A stretch of 64,000 nt of DNA from Sipunculus nudus (GCA_026874595.1 CM049315.1:73854401-73918400), one strand, 5' to 3'; numbered from the stretch's first letter, positions 50,592-64,000 are shown. Notes: generated by a model from the sequence alone, not told the origin. Numbers and translations: made by a program.

Positions 50592-53500
50592 TAAAGAGAT
50601 AAAAAAGCTATATTTGTTATAGATAATCATCTGTAATGGCTGCCAGGACATAAAATGAAATCGAAGAACAATATTAACATAGAAATTTAAATCAAACTTG
50701 GGAAGAGATAATTTATTTGGACATTTATTAGGGCGCTCCAATGAAAACTTAATAAACCTATTTTCATTAAAGATTAATTTGATTCTGATTAATCTCAGAA
50801 TATAATTCCCTTTTACATGTCTTCCAAAAACCACGTAGCAAAGTTAATGAACAGCCAAGACCATTGTTTCTGGTTTCATTCAAAAGATTGGAAGATGGCT
50901 GGTAATAATATTTTTCGTCTAATTGGAACACAAATACGTCATTCAAAGTGTTATTTGGCTAACTAAAATTTAAAACCATGCGACTGTCATTCTGTTGTAT
51001 ATTTGATGAGTTAGAATCGGCTGTTATTTTTTCTATGGCATCACGTTAATATTTCGAGTTAATCCGACAGTTGATTTTGTCAGACATAAATAAAATATTC
51101 ATGAGGTACTCCAGAATTTATCTGAACGCTGAAAAAAATTCATTCTCAAGCAGAAATGACCACAGCTTTGACTCTGTTATCTATTTCTGAGACCGCGTGA
51201 GTTGCATCTTTTAACCCTTCATATATCATGTATTTATGTAAGACCCCTTAATCTATACATTAACTGGTTCAAATGTGTTTTTCATACATATATGGTTGGT
51301 AAAATTTAACGTTAGGGAATATTACGGGATATAACTATTGATACATTAAATGACTTTAAGCCAATACGATGCCAGTGTAATGAATACTAAGAAAATAGCC
51401 TAAATAATTGATAAAATACATAAATTCTAATATTTTGTTTCAGCTATTCAGCTGTCTACCTATAATAATGGTTTTAGATTGAACGAGGACTCTAAAAAGT
51501 TAAATCAAGCCAAGAATGAAACAAATATTGTCTTTTGGTTGTTCTCTCAGTTTCAGTAATGACTGCTCATTCCAATGAACTTCATTAAAATATATAAAAA
51601 AAAGAGCTGGAAAGAATCGAATCCAGTCACGGGGGGCTGGATTCAAGTGTATATGTACACTTGACGGCCGGTACCCTCCAAAAGATAACTCCAATCTGAA
51701 AGACAATTAACCTAATACATTAAAGTGTCAAGATTGACATTACGTTCCAAATGTTCACGAAAACAACCTATATATAAAAATATATTTAAAATGTAGTGGT
51801 TGTAATTATCATACAACCATTCATGAAAAAGCTCGTTTTCAATCTAAATGATCGCGATTCAAATACAACCACAGTTAAAGGCAGCCTCCATAAGTGAAGC
51901 GTTTAAGTGGTTATAATTATATTTCAAACATTGACAAAGTGTCTTTCTTTAATTTCAAAGTTAATCATTGTAATACGGTCTTCTGGAAAAATATAGCTCC
52001 CCTTAGAAATGACTTGAATAGAAAAAAGATAGAATAAAAGACATCTGTATACACATAAATATATACCTATATACTATATTGGAGACTCTTGTTAATAAGG
52101 AACCCTAGGTTGCCCAGCTAGATTTAGTTATTTCTTCGGACAAAAGTCCACATTCAGCCTGGGATCGTCGTCTTGCTACAAAGTAATTATAAACAAGAGA
52201 TTGCCTTTGGACGGAGCTATTATACATTATAGACGTAATGGGCTTCTCCAGTCAGCATTGAAACTTAAGAGGAACAGAAGCATATTAGAAACATAATGCA
52301 CAAGAGGAAAGGCTTAGAGTTCAAAAGTAGTAAAATACATTAATATTTTCAGTCAATATGTCTGTCCAACATATAGCATCTTTTTACCTGCGCGATCGTA
52401 GGTTATTGTTTTCATTCGATTCTGTGTGCGAAGTTCAATGTTGGTGTTAATCCAAGCGTAAATAACCTCAGAATGAGTGTTTTATTGTTTTTAAAGCACA
52501 TTTAACAACTTGCACTTGTTGCATGTGGCCATATGGCCATCTGTCGAGGTTGAACTGTAACGTCACAGTCGACAATGACGTCACGCCTCGTCAATCATGG
52601 AAAGGGGGAGGGCATGGTTGTTGTACGTTATGCTTGTTGTCACGTCCAGCAACACTACGATATCTACGGCGTTTTTCAAAATATTCAGTTAACATTTTCC
52701 AAGCAATAGTACAGATTTAATTAAAATTCTATATCACTTTCTTTCGCGCGGGGTTTGCGTCCCATTATAGAAAGCTTTTTTTAATTATCTAATGTAATGA
52801 TGGCTCAGTTTCTACTTTTCTCTAAAATATAGTGAGATATTGGTATTATCACAAATTCAGCATGCACGAAAAGACTTTTACATTTGCGAATGGATCATTT
52901 CTTACAGAGTAGAATGTTTACTTGTTAAATGGAAAATATAAACTCAATATTCATATTTAATTTTTTTCAATTGTATAACAAATTAGACCACCTCATTTTA
53001 AAAGTCTCTTTTTTGCACTGACGGCTTGTCTTCTCTTTTCCTCAGGTTTCATTACCTTTGGTCCTCTCAGTGGATTAATGTCTGCCATCATTCTAAAAAA
53101 GAAGGTTTATTTATTAAACAAAGGCAAGTCCTTCATTTTAAATGTCTATGAATTTCAAATTGTGATATAAAGCTTTCGATTGATGCTATAAATAAAACAG
53201 CTTATGAAGTAAGTTGCTAAAGGCAACCTCTCAGGTTTGTCTCAAACTGACAATTGGGACATTTCATCATTTAATCCATAACTTGACCCATATAGCTTAA
53301 TGAAAGGCATGAAAGACTAAAGGAAATAATGCTAGGTAATATTATGAAGTTCATATTTATTTCATGGGCTTAACTTTAGTCTATAATTTGATTCATTTGA
53401 CATATGATTTGTGTCTAGTATTAGCTCTTGACGTAGTCTTACATTGTTGAAACATGAAGCACTTTTAAAACCATGTAGTGTATTGTGACCTTGAAAAATG

Positions 53501-53963
53501 CATTTGACCTCAAGCAACCATTTACATGGTGAACTACCTGTATTAGCTTAAATACGCTTCTCCAATTCTCCATTTTAATGTTTCTTTCTGAATTTTCCAA
53601 ATAAGCAACCATCAAAATATTGTATCATTCTATTAAATAATTACTTTTAACTTTTTAATATTATTTTGTTAAAACCATTATTTAATTGTTAACACATACC
53701 ATTGCACAAACACGAAGGTGAGGTTAACAGATCCTGGATATGGAATGTTGAAACACTAGTAGGACCCAAAGTCCAAATATCATTCTCAGCAGCACATTGT
53801 GGGTAGCACACCGCCTTCAAAAACTGCATAACAGTTGTCCCCAAGTGGATGTTTACCTACCAAAAAATGAATATATTTTATATAATTTTTAGTATTTTAT
53901 CTGATTCTTAAGAAGGACAGCCAGCAAACTGACTGGATATGTATGAATGTATAAATATATACA
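50587..53963. other. Non-coding stretch
   Basis: No gene recognised. A second TGACGTCA palindrome is at 52576-52583. A TTTTCCTCAG acceptor-like site precedes a short open segment at 53046-53140, without a recognisable product. Confidence 0.45.

Positions 53964-54035
<72 letters not shown>
53964..54035. repeat. Compound (CT)n(TA)n microsatellite
   Basis: A CT run to about 54012, then TA to 54035. Confidence 0.95.
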
Positions 54036-54607
54036 TTATGTATATACCTAATAAGAAACTAACAGCATGTTTAACATATCAAGTCAGAGAAAGTGATCTG
54101 AAACAATATTTCAAAGGAGTTTTTACATTTACATTCGTTATAATGAGGAAGTGTCCGAGTGTAACATAATAGGCCAGGGTCAAACTTGACTGAGTCATAA
54201 AAAATGTGTGACACATTTACAACATAGTAACTTGGTGTGGTGTACGTTAGACGGTACAATAAATTCTGTTTTTACATTGCGTAATATGTATTTAGGATTT
54301 TAAGACGAATCCTACCTTTGAGGATTTCATCAATAATTGAAAAACCTTTGCGATATTTGATAATTTTTAGAATGAGGACCAAATTAGAAAGACCATAGAT
54401 AACAATATATAAATTTATTCCCACCGATAACGAAAATAACCAGTCCTAAAATATTTCTTGCTTCATATTGTAACTTTTCCTCTGTGGCTCGCGCAAAATA
54501 TATACTGCAAAATGTTACAGCTGAAGTCAAATGATTGTGATTGCTTTAAGCCATGCAAAACAAAATTGTACTTTGTATTAATGTTACTCTACATTTGATG
54601 GCAACAT

Positions 54608-57600
54608 GTGGGTCGGGCATTTTATCTTGCTTCTGATTATATTAATGCAGACATAATTATAGCAGGGAAAACAGGAACCATGGAGGATTATATTACACCT
54701 TGTAGATTAAATAATCCATTGAATGAAGTAATCTGTTGTATTGATGACAGTATAATAGAAAGACGCAATAAGGATAAGGTAATTAACAGATATGGAAGAT
54801 TGCATTTAAATCCATGTATTGAACATGATCTAAAAATCCGAAATGGTAGATCAGAGAATGATCGAGATGGAGATTTTACTTGTGTATCTAACAGAGGAAC
54901 AAGTACTGTATATTATATTGTCATGTCAACAAATCTTGTCAATTATGTAACTAATTTTGAAGTTCTCAAATTTGACCTTTCTGATCACTTTCCTATTTGT
55001 TGTAGGTTTACTACTACCATGGAAAAACACATACCTGCACCTTCAACTATGCACCTGCACCCTCACCAGAGGTTTTTGGGAAGCACGACTTTGCACTTGC
55101 ACTGCAGAATATTTTACTAGACCAGACAGATAATGTATCTGTTTCAGTATTTAGAAACCAGGTGCTAAATAGTATTGTAAATCCAGACCAGGCAGTAAAC
55201 ACATTAGAACAGATTTTTAAATAAAGTATGTTCTCCACTAGTAAAATCCCCAAAAACCCCTAAAAATCAAAACCACCACCATGGCGGGATAATGAATGTT
55301 CAGATTTCAGGGAACAAAAATATCTGGCATCAAATAAATTTAGAAATACAGTAGAATTGGAAAACTTTCAGGAATATAAATTACTTAGTAAACAAAAGGA
55401 AAAACAATTATTAAACTAATTTACAAATTTCATTATTCGATGATGTGCATTAATCTAAATATTTTTGGAGAAAAGTCAAAGCAATAACAAGAGACACACC
55501 AAAATGTGCTGATATAAACCAAGAAACATGGCATAATTATTTGAAAAATGTTTTGAATGTTGATGTTGTTATCAATTCGGATTTTGAGAAAACCGTTAAC
55601 TCCTACCTTTCAAATCATGAACATTCCTGTGAAACTTATACCAAAAATGATCCATTGGAAATAAATTCCACTTACACAGAAAGAGATATTGTTTAGAGCA
55701 TAGAAAAAGTTGTGATAACAACAGGGACAGATGGACTTGTTGTAGAAATTTATAAATGTATAAACGATGAAATATCACCAATCTTAACTTTACTATTTAA
55801 TATGATTATGACAACAGGTATATACCAAAAGAGGTTGTCAGAAGCAATATTAAATCCTATCTACAAGTCAGGTAATATCAATAATACAAATAATTAGAGA
55901 GGAATTGCTTTACTTAATATAACAGGTAAACTATTAACAAAAATAATTAGCAGCAGATTTACAATTGGGCAGAGAAAAATAACATGTTATTTGAAAATCA
56001 AGCTGGTTACAGACATGGATATTCTACTATTGATCGTATATTTACATTACATGCTTTGAAACAAAAATATTTATGTAAGAAAAGAGGTAGGATGCATTGT
56101 TTTTTTTTTGTCAATTTTTGTAAAGCTTTTGACAGATTCCCACGTAAAATGTTTTGGTACAGATTACATAAAACTTGAATTCATAGAAATACAATTAAAG
56201 TATTTAAATCTACGTTTAGCAACCTAACCTGTTGTGTAAAAACGGACAAAGTATTAACTGAAACCTTCTTATGTAGTAATGGCACCAGACAAGGTTGTTT
56301 GCTAAGCCCTATATTATTTATATTATATCTTAACTAGTTCTTAGCAATGATTAAAGAAGCAACATTACCAGGAATTTAAATGTCACAAGAATCCTAAGAT
56401 ATCAATATTTTAGCTTTTGCAGATGATATATGTATTGTTTGCGACTCGGTTGGTCGCGTACAAAATATAATGAACATATCAGCATTTTTTTTGTAACCAT
56501 TGGAGTATGCAAGTAAATGCAGAAAAAACAGAAGCTGTAGTATTTAAGAGGGCAGGTATACTTAAACAGAATGAAAAATGGTATTTCAAAGGAAATGTGA
56601 ATGTTAAATAATGTGAACCATATATGTATCTGGGAAAAATATTTTCTTCAACATAGTTATGGTATCCTTGTCTGAAATTATTAACATTTTAAGCACAGAA
56701 GGGTCTGAATATGGTTAAAAATGTGAATCTAAATGTGGTAAAATATCTCCTGATATCATAATAAATATATTTGATAAAGTTGTAGCACCAGCATTATTAT
56801 ATGGATCTGAAATTTGGGGATTCTTATCAAGACCAATTATAGATAATGTGCAATCAAGGTTTTGTAAAGAAATGATGAGTGTTAGCAGAAGCACATTTAA
56901 TACAGGAGTATTGCTTGAATATGATAGATATCCTATGCATTGTATGTACTTAAAGAGATGTCTAAAATATTGGTTACGAATACTGAATATGGGAAATTCT
57001 ATAAATCATTTTATTTGTTATAATGCCTTTAAACGGTTAAATGAACAGTGTGTGCCGACATGGCCAGGTTATATTAAGCATTTATTGAATAAGTATGGGT
57101 TTGGTCATGCATGGTTAGAACAGGGAGTTGGTGATGAAAAAAAATGTCATTGATATGTTTTTACAAAGAGTCAAGAATATAGGACAGCTAGATATGTTAT
57201 CTGAAATAAAGAAAAAAATCCAAACTCATTATGTATAGTGAAGTAAAATCAGGCATTGATCCAGAACGATACTTAAATAAATTCCCATACATCTATAGAC
57301 AGGGTTAGCACAATTTCGACTATGAACCATGATTTTGACATTGAAGTAGGCAGAAGAAGTAATATACCAGTAAATATGAGACTGTAAATTTTGTGAGAAT
57401 GATGAAATAGAAGATGAGGCCCGCATTCTTTTCAAGTGTTCCAGATATAAAGATAAAAGAAATCAATTTCTATCATTTATACAGAATTTTTCCACAAAAA
57501 AAATATGGGCATATCCAGATTTTGAGAACACAGAATCACAGGATACTATATAATTTAGGTGTATTTTTTATTTCAAGTAAACAGAGTAAGACAAGAAACA

Positions 57601-57852
57601 TTTAAGAAAATAATATACCATAAAGTAGTACTTTAATTAATAAATTCACTGAATACTGTAAGTAATGTATAATTGAAAATGGTAAATATATATATTTAAA
57701 TTTGTGTATATCAGTGCTTCTTTTCTACGACATGTATATCTTTTAACATGATGTAACACATATTGGCAGAAAGCGATGGCAAACTTGTGTATATTTATAT
57801 GTTACTTATGTTATTTATACTTTGGGCCATGAGGCCTTTCTACAGTAAAACG
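54608..57852 (+). mobile_element. Decayed APE-type non-LTR retrotransposon (LINE)
   Basis: The plus strand holds, in order, the C-terminal part of an apurinic-type endonuclease and then a reverse transcriptase. The endonuclease is at 54608-55020: GDFTCVSNRGTSTVYY, then SDHFPI with the catalytic-site Asp-His. Reverse transcriptase pieces are NPIYKSGN (55852), QAGYRHGYST (about 56000), KAFDRFPRKM (56120), GTRQGCLLSPILF (56282) and the catalytic FADD box near 56416-56427. A thumb-side LLYGSEIWG motif is at 56797. A Cys-x2-Cys region near 57380 followed by ILFKCSRYKDKRNQFL (57430-57470) is the usual C-terminal knuckle, with Arg where His is expected. The 3' tail includes GGCCATGAGGCC (about 57828). 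Many stops and frameshifts show that it is dead; the 5' part is missing. The clade is not assigned. Confidence 0.85.
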
Positions 57853-58439
57853 TTTTTGTGGTATAAAGGAAAATTCATTAGTAGAAGCTCATATAACACA
57901 ACTCAAAATACATACAGATCCCAAAATGCACATTTCATCTTGTCGCAAGGTGGCCATCCTGGATAAGACATAAAAATATTTAATGTGCATCAACTGCCTA
58001 TAATGTCCAACATGCATAATATACTATTTTAAAATCATGCGCAAGGCCCAGCTAGAGAGATAAGAGGCCGATTCTGGCCAATATTATTTTAAATTTTCAG
58101 CTTTCTATGCATGGCTTTTTTTTCACAGCCACATAAACATGTATATGGTGAAATAAGGAGCGTGTTTATTAGAGGGAGCAAGATTAGTACGACGTATTAC
58201 CTTTAATAAAAGCACCTCTTCTAATAACCCCCCTCGAAACACACACACACATCTTTCTAGATGAAAGTCAAACCATATTTCCATGCAGTGTCAGATAAAG
58301 ATGCAATTTACAGTAAAATTATAAATATTTGTCTTGCTTGCTTGGTATGATGAAAAAAGCTGTACAAAAAGTGTACAAAATCCCACAGATGCTAATAAAG
58401 ACTCGCCCTAGCATTTCTTAGAAGATCATCTGTGTTTTC
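57853..58439. other. Non-coding stretch
   Basis: Follows the LINE 3' end. A TTTATTAGAGGG / CCCTCTAAT-like dispersed-repeat motif lies near 58167. No gene seen. Confidence 0.45.
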
Positions 58440-59330
58440 TTTAAAGAAAAAAGAAGCAACAGGATTGTCCCATATTTCTTTGGCTCCTCCGTGGCAAACA
58501 TCTGTGCCACCATTTCTAACTCACATGCTGCTGCAGAGACTGTTTGTCCTGCCTCTTGCATAAACTTCATGATTCTGCTTTTGCGTTTACATTAAAATCC
58601 ATACGGTCAAACAGGCTGAAATCCATAAGCCTCTCAAAGTGCCATAGCAGATAGGATGGCTCAAACAAGAAGGGCCAGTTGGGCCTCTACTCTGCAAGAT
58701 GCACATCCCTGTTAAAATCATACCTCTGGGTGATATAAGTGAAAGTCATGTATTCAGTGAATTGATTTATGTCTCTCTCTTCTTTGCTGTACTTATGCAG
58801 GAGCCACAGGCGTTCCTCTACTTGTGACTATGCAGTTTTTCCCGAAAGAAGGCCAGCATGCCACCTTACACATCCTTAGGAATCTCGCTGGAGGATGGAT
58901 GCTGGTTTCCTCTTGCTCCCTGTTGTTTCTCTATCTTGATCTTTCTCTTTCATAAGCAGTTCCTGTGGAATGAGTTCCCTAAAGACCGATTTTGGTTTTC
59001 AAACCTTTCACGAAAACGATTTGCTGAATGTCCCTAAATATCTCAGGGTACCTGGCAATCATATTTTGAGCAATGGCACTCAAATATGTCTTTCCAAGCT
59101 TATCATCATAGATAGCTATTTTCCTGTAAACTAAACGTTTCTAGTAATGCAGTGCCATTATTGCAATGTGTCAGGACTGAGGCAGGCAGTCTCTTCCAAG
59201 GAACTTCAAAACTTTCTACCCAGCTCTGAGCAGCTCTTTTGTAGGATTTAGAGTTTCTACAGCTAGCTTTGGCAAGAGGCGAAGGACCTTCTATATCATG
59301 ACTTGCTTGAGCTGTCTAATCCTGGGTTGG
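58440..59330 (-). pseudogene. Degenerate protein-coding remnant, weakly SAMD3-like
   Basis: The base composition changes to that of coding DNA. The minus strand shows conserved-looking protein pieces broken by stops: SWVESFEVPWK (about 59225), a KTYLSAIAQNMIARYPEIFRD stretch (about 59105-59040, given here in part), and WPFLFEPSYLLWHFERL (about 58675-58630). The order SF-x-VP, then YP-x-(L/I)F-x-D, then WP-x-LFE...HF resembles the region after the SAM domain in SAMD3-like proteins expanded in fish and invertebrates. This family assignment is from remembered pattern only. No intact frame over 60 codons remains. Confidence 0.4.
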
Positions 59331-62299
59331 CGAGGTTCCAGGTTGCTGGACGAGTACAGGGGATCGAGTCCCTGGAGTGTTTGAACAACAGAATATACAT
59401 ATATGCATTTAGAGGTCTAAATATATGATTCAACCTTGATAGAGGCTAAAAGTTTATTTCTTCATTTTATCGCATATTGGTATGGGACAAAATTAAAAGA
59501 CCAAGGTATGTACCGTGAGATGTACCAGAGACCATTAATCTTATGATCAGACAAGAGAGGCTGTAAGTTATTTAAGAAAAACATTGCTAGTGAAGATTAA
59601 TTTCAGCAAATGAAGTAAAATTGCTAATTGAGCTAAATTTAATTATAAATGTTAAAATTCTCATTTTACAGTATTATCCACCAAACAGTAATAATGCTTC
59701 ACCAACAAAATAATGTTTTTGCATTATATCCCTTACTCTTTCCATATCAATTAAAAAACCAGGAATTGGATATATGCCAATTTTAATGGGGTTGTGATTT
59801 TGTAAGAGGTTACAATTTAAAAAAGAATTTGTTATCATGATTATACTAAAAATCCTTTAATTTGGACGAGACTTGTATTTTGGTTTTAATAGTAATTCAG
59901 TCTCAAACACTAATTCATAAGGTCTCTGGTATCAGTTTGTTTATACGAGTTTTAAACTCTACGTAAAATCCTCGGGAATCGAAATACATTTCTAATTTAA
60001 AAAGCGTCCAGATCCCCACATCCGATGAAAATGCTAAAATTAGCCGTTGATTAAAAGGTTTTTACCGTAATTTTACTGCAGTAATTTGTTAAATAAGCTA
60101 TTTAAAATTATTTTAGCTTGTAAAAGCTATTTAAAAAATCAAATGACCAGAATCTGACAAATAAGCCCTCCGTTTGTGGGCCTTCTCTATAAGGCTCAAC
60201 AAGTTCAAGATTGAAGTAAGATCTTTCTCGGGCTCAGGAATCTGTAGGTCTGACATGCCTATCATTTCATAATCTACAACTTGTCCAGCAATTCAGCTAA
60301 CTTATCTGCAAAAAGAGTCAGTGCAGTTGCTAAGAAATTGTTGACCTTGTCTGAAACCTTAGACATTCTGAAATTATAACATTTTAAAACAATCCTATTA
60401 TAAAATATTCAAATAAATCTGACATTTAAGAAATAGCAATATAATTGATAAATTTCTAACTCCAAGCAGGATAGGATGCAATCTTTTGTATAGGCAGCCC
60501 CCCTCTCCGTAAATTAACGATTTTGTAAATGTTGACGATATTTTTGCTAATATTAATCATTGATAATAGTTAAACTCATGGGTTTTATATTAACATTATG
60601 CCTAGCTTATGTCCAACCAAGAACCTGTATGATTTAATTTTAATACCCCCGATCATATAGTTAGAGGGAGAGGGCATAACACAAGAAGAACAGAATACAC
60701 CATTCCAATTAGTTACACTTAAAGGTTTCATATTATCTTCAAGCTTCACCAGTGCTCAGGGACGAACCATGGGCCTATTATATAAATTAATATTGTATGT
60801 TGCAATGTACCCCCCCCCCCCCAATCATACACCTTGGGAAAGGCGGAGGAAAATACAAACAAGGGACTCATGGGTCACGGCGCTCAGCTGATTTTTTTTT
60901 TATTTTTGCAAATGCAAGATATAGCTGATTTTTTTTTATTTTAGCAAATGTAAAATATACTTTTTTTCCTTTTTTTTATAAATTAGCACTTAAAAAGCTT
61001 AGAGGAAATGGACGTGCTTTCAAATGCTAAATATATGTTTTCCAAACTAATACTTTCCACTTTAACCAACTATATCAAAGATGCAGGTGCCTCTCATGAT
61101 CCAATGTCAAGTGTCATGTATCAGTATTTGAGCTATATGACAGTATAATATGTGTAAGAGAAACCACTCCACAGGAAATGAATGTACCCCTGTCAATAAT
61201 AAAATAAAGAGGAAATTTGAGATTAGCTAAATAATAATAATGTATATTAATTTTTTTATCAACGGAAATATAATGCTATAAAAATAATTTTCCTATTCAA
61301 ATGAGCAAAAAATAAATCTGATAAGTACATACTGCACTGTGTAATGCACGAAAATTGTGACCTGAAACCATTTAAAAAATGCAATAAGGAAAAAAAAACA
61401 TGATTGGCCTGAGAGTTATAGAACACTATTAATTAATTAACTAGCTGCTCCCGTGGAAAATCCACGGCTCTGTCTGATGCATATTTTTGTATTGAGCTGA
61501 TATGAACTAAATGACGCATATTTTAATCCTAAGGTTTTTTGCAGGAACATGTGTTTCACTTATATGATATAAAGATTACTTCTGCTAGAAGTATCCAGGA
61601 ACACCCACCTCAAATATCAACATAGAAAGAAAAATTACTTTATTCCAGAATCTCACAAAAAAAATAAATTTTGGAAATAGACATGAGGCATATACAGAGA
61701 TTTACTAATTTTTATGTGAGAAGTTATCTTTCCGATAAACAACATAGGTCTGACAGCTTCATTGCTTGGGATATATCGTAGATTTAACGACTTTTCCTAA
61801 AGAAGCATTCTACCGTGAAATTATATGAAAGATGCTTTGTATTATTTGAAGCTCAGGCGACATCGTGAAACACGATGTTCATTCAGCGTAGTCAGCTGAA
61901 GGTATAGTCTTAGGCATGTTTACAGACACATGCGTCATTTGTATACAAAATGTGACAAAATGTAATATACAGTTTTTTGCTCAAAATTTGTAGAGGTGTA
62001 TAGTAAAACTGAAAACGTAATCCATTACATTTTGAAGGTAATCAGAATCACCCTAATATACTATTTCTTAAGTGCCATAATCACAATTCCACTAAGGAAT
62101 AATTATAAGGAGCTATTCCTTTGTTCCCGAATTTGTAATTCGTATGCAGTTGTTCTGCCACTCGCCTGGTGAACCCGTGTTTCTGAACCATGACAATATT
62201 TTACATAAAACGTGCATGTATGAATGGACGACCGTTTAGTGGATTCAGGCGGGGGATTTAAAGTCCCAAAGAGATTGTGGACCCTTAGAAGTGTGTGCA
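59331..62299. other. Non-coding stretch with small repeat marks
   Basis: A segment near 60862-60893 (AAGGGACTCATGGGTC, GCGCTCAGCTGA) matches the left edge of the 338-bp array insertion at 18605-18640. A perfect hairpin CCGTGGA-AAA-TCCACGG is at 61451-61467. A C-run is near 60810. No gene. Confidence 0.5.
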
Positions 62300-62640
62300 A
62301 TCCAACCTTCCTCCCCAGGGCTTTTTTTTTTCAAACAACCAATAAAAGGGCCGAACTATTAAACCCATGGTTATCATGGAAAATATTTCTGAATGTATAA
62401 AAATCAACATACCTGTAAACCTATAAAATGGTGATCGTGTAAAAGGTCTCAGCTTTTTGTGTCCACTCAATGGAAAAATGCTACCTATTAAAAGTTTCAT
62501 GTAGACATGTGTTCCGCGCTTGAATTTAAAATATTTACTTCCTTTTGACAGAGTAAAATTACTTAACAGGCGATATAATGGAAATGGGGTTCAGTGGGGA
62601 TTTCAGGTCGCCTCCTGAAAAAAAAAGCGTGACAGGCAAA
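62300..62640. repeat. Dispersed repeat module, copy 1
   Basis: Shares with 63540-63930, in the same order and orientation: GCCGAACT, CCATGGTTATCATGGAAA, AAATCAACATACCTGTAA, TTTACTTCCTTTTGA and GCGCCTCCT/CGCCTCCT. Confidence 0.65.
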
Positions 62641-62891
62641 AAATGTTTTGCTGAACGTTTGTAGAGGGTAAGGGTAAAGACATATCAAAGTCCATTTCAT
62701 TTTGGAAGTTATAAGAATCACCACTATATATATTTTCTTATAAACCATTAAGACAACGGATCATTCTTTTTCCCCGTGTGGAAGCCACCCATTCGTATTT
62801 ATTTGTTCTGCCACTCGCAATGTGAACTCGTGGTACTCAAGCATGACGATGTTTACACATAATACGCATACACGTGAACACCTGACTGATA

Positions 62892-63362
62892 TTAAAGGCA
62901 CCCAATCACCTACCTTTTGAAAAAGAATTTATGTGATTTCTGGCTTCCTCTGTGTATATAATAATGATTTAAGTATAATTTACGTTGTGAAAAGTTCATG
63001 TAAGGCCTTCGTGAAGGATATGTAAACTTGTTTATCCACAACATTTTTGTAAACACAGGAATGTTGACAAACAGAAAAACATGTATCCATATATTATATA
63101 TCATAAGGTGGTAGGTTGCATATATGCGGATGTAGAAAGGTCACCATTTGCAAAGCTCTGGCTTATCTGACTTGCTGCCAAATTCCCTTGTCTAATTTGT
63201 GTTGTTTATTTTCGCGGGCCCCCACATATTATAAACACGTTGATATAAACAAAATAAGCAGCCTGTGTTCGGTGATATCCACTTTTTCTGGCCTATTTTT
63301 ATGAAAGCACCAAGGGATTGCTTTAATTTATAAAGGTCAGAAAGGTGATTGGGCCCCTTTAA
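62892..63362. mobile_element. TTAA-flanked MITE, copy 2 (inverse orientation)
   Basis: Reverse-complement relative of 39245-39730, 471 bp. The left edge reads TTAAAGGCACCCAATCACCT and the right edge AGGTGATTGGGCCCCTTTAA. Similarity is high across the interior, with a deletion near AATGGTG/TTTGCAACAAG. No transposase frame. Confidence 0.8.
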
Positions 63363-63539
63363 ATTCTGGTGGAGGTCTGTACGCCCTGACTACAGATTCT
63401 AGTTTGTTATCAGTTTAAAGATGTACTGGTGATATTTTTTCATGTTTTACCTTCTCTACAGACAACGAATCTTAACAATCATATGTGACCCCCCCCCCCC
63501 CGACCCGAATTAAAATTAAGTTGTGGAGCTTCTTTTTGA

Positions 63540-63930
63540 AAAAAAAAACTTCATAAAAAGACATGATTTGGCCGAACTTTTGAAACCATGGTTATCATGG
63601 AAAGATATTTTCGAATGTATAAAATCAACATACCTGTAACCCATAAAATAATTGTCAAACGGTAGTCACATCACTTGACTCAGTGCCCAGTGTTGACCAA
63701 ACTAAAAAGCCCTCGCATTGAAAGCGGAGTCATGTGGTCTTTGGATTAAAAATCTTTACTTCCTTTTGAGAAAGAAAATTCCTTTTAAGGCGTTTCAATG
63801 GATATGGGGGATCAATATGGATTATAGAGGACCCGAGTGACCGCGTATTCCACGGAAATGCTTTTTGAGCAGGATGCGCGCTGGCCACGTTCTTAAAAGG
63901 CCAGTGAAAATCCCCGAGGCGCCTCCTAAA
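63540..63930. repeat. Dispersed repeat module, copy 2
   Basis: Direct-orientation partner of 62300-62640, about 1.2 kb downstream. The MITE at 62892-63362 lies between them. The core CCATGGTTATCATGG is itself nearly palindromic. Confidence 0.65.
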
Positions 63931-64000
63931 AAGCGGCACAGGCGTGGAGGACCTTGCAGCACAAAAGAAATAGGGGCACCTAATGGGGGAAATATTAAAA

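Overview
This window is AT-rich animal DNA. It has introns with canonical splice sites, many (TA)n and (CT)n microsatellites, LTR and non-LTR retrotransposons, MITEs and satellite-like arrays, and no bacterial-style operons. The repeat spectrum and the divergent pannexin/innexin-type genes suggest a lophotrochozoan, most likely a bivalve mollusc. That placement is inference; no species can be named from the sequence.

Host genes. The main host content is a dispersed family of divergent pannexin/innexin-like four-helix channel proteins. Two copies give complete three-exon gene models that I assembled from splice signals. One is on the minus strand (exons 11183-11155, 10646-10492, 10072-8955; 433 aa). 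The other is on the plus strand (exons 41703-41719, 42554-42660, 43008-43915; 343 aa). Both models have the same intron phases (2 then 1). Both predict four membrane helices, two cysteines 18 residues apart in the first extracellular loop and a C-x9-C pair in the second. The minus-strand copy also carries a cytoplasmic insertion with 24 cysteines in about 96 residues, which the other copies lack. Two further copies are broken: plus strand 2952-3291 and minus strand 6383-7033.

Mobile DNA. A degenerate LTR retrotransposon on the minus strand fills 12659-23403. Its pol order is protease, integrase, reverse transcriptase, RNase H. That is the Gmr1-type arrangement, unusual for Ty3/gypsy-like elements, and its gag has a SCAN-like capsid segment. 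Its 5' LTR is split by a 4.1-kb array (about 18605-22712) built from units of about 338 bp, each with a 12-bp perfect palindrome. Other elements are a decayed APE-type LINE (54608-57852), a LINE C-terminal scrap (4385-4640), a pogo/Tigger-like non-autonomous transposon (30434-31376), two opposite-orientation TTAA-flanked MITEs (39245-39730, 62892-63362), a foldback element (2108-2690), a tandem pair of tRNA-like SINE pieces (32096-32512) and a 71-bp minisatellite (45180-45955).

Layout. 1-11.2 kb: channel gene cluster with two pseudogenes and one intact gene. 12.5-23.4 kb: nested retrotransposon and satellite. 23.4-41 kb: mostly non-coding repeats. 41.2-43.9 kb: second intact channel gene. 44-54 kb: repeats and microsatellites. 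54.6-59.3 kb: LINE and a decayed host-like gene remnant. 59.3-64 kb: non-coding DNA with duplicated repeat modules.
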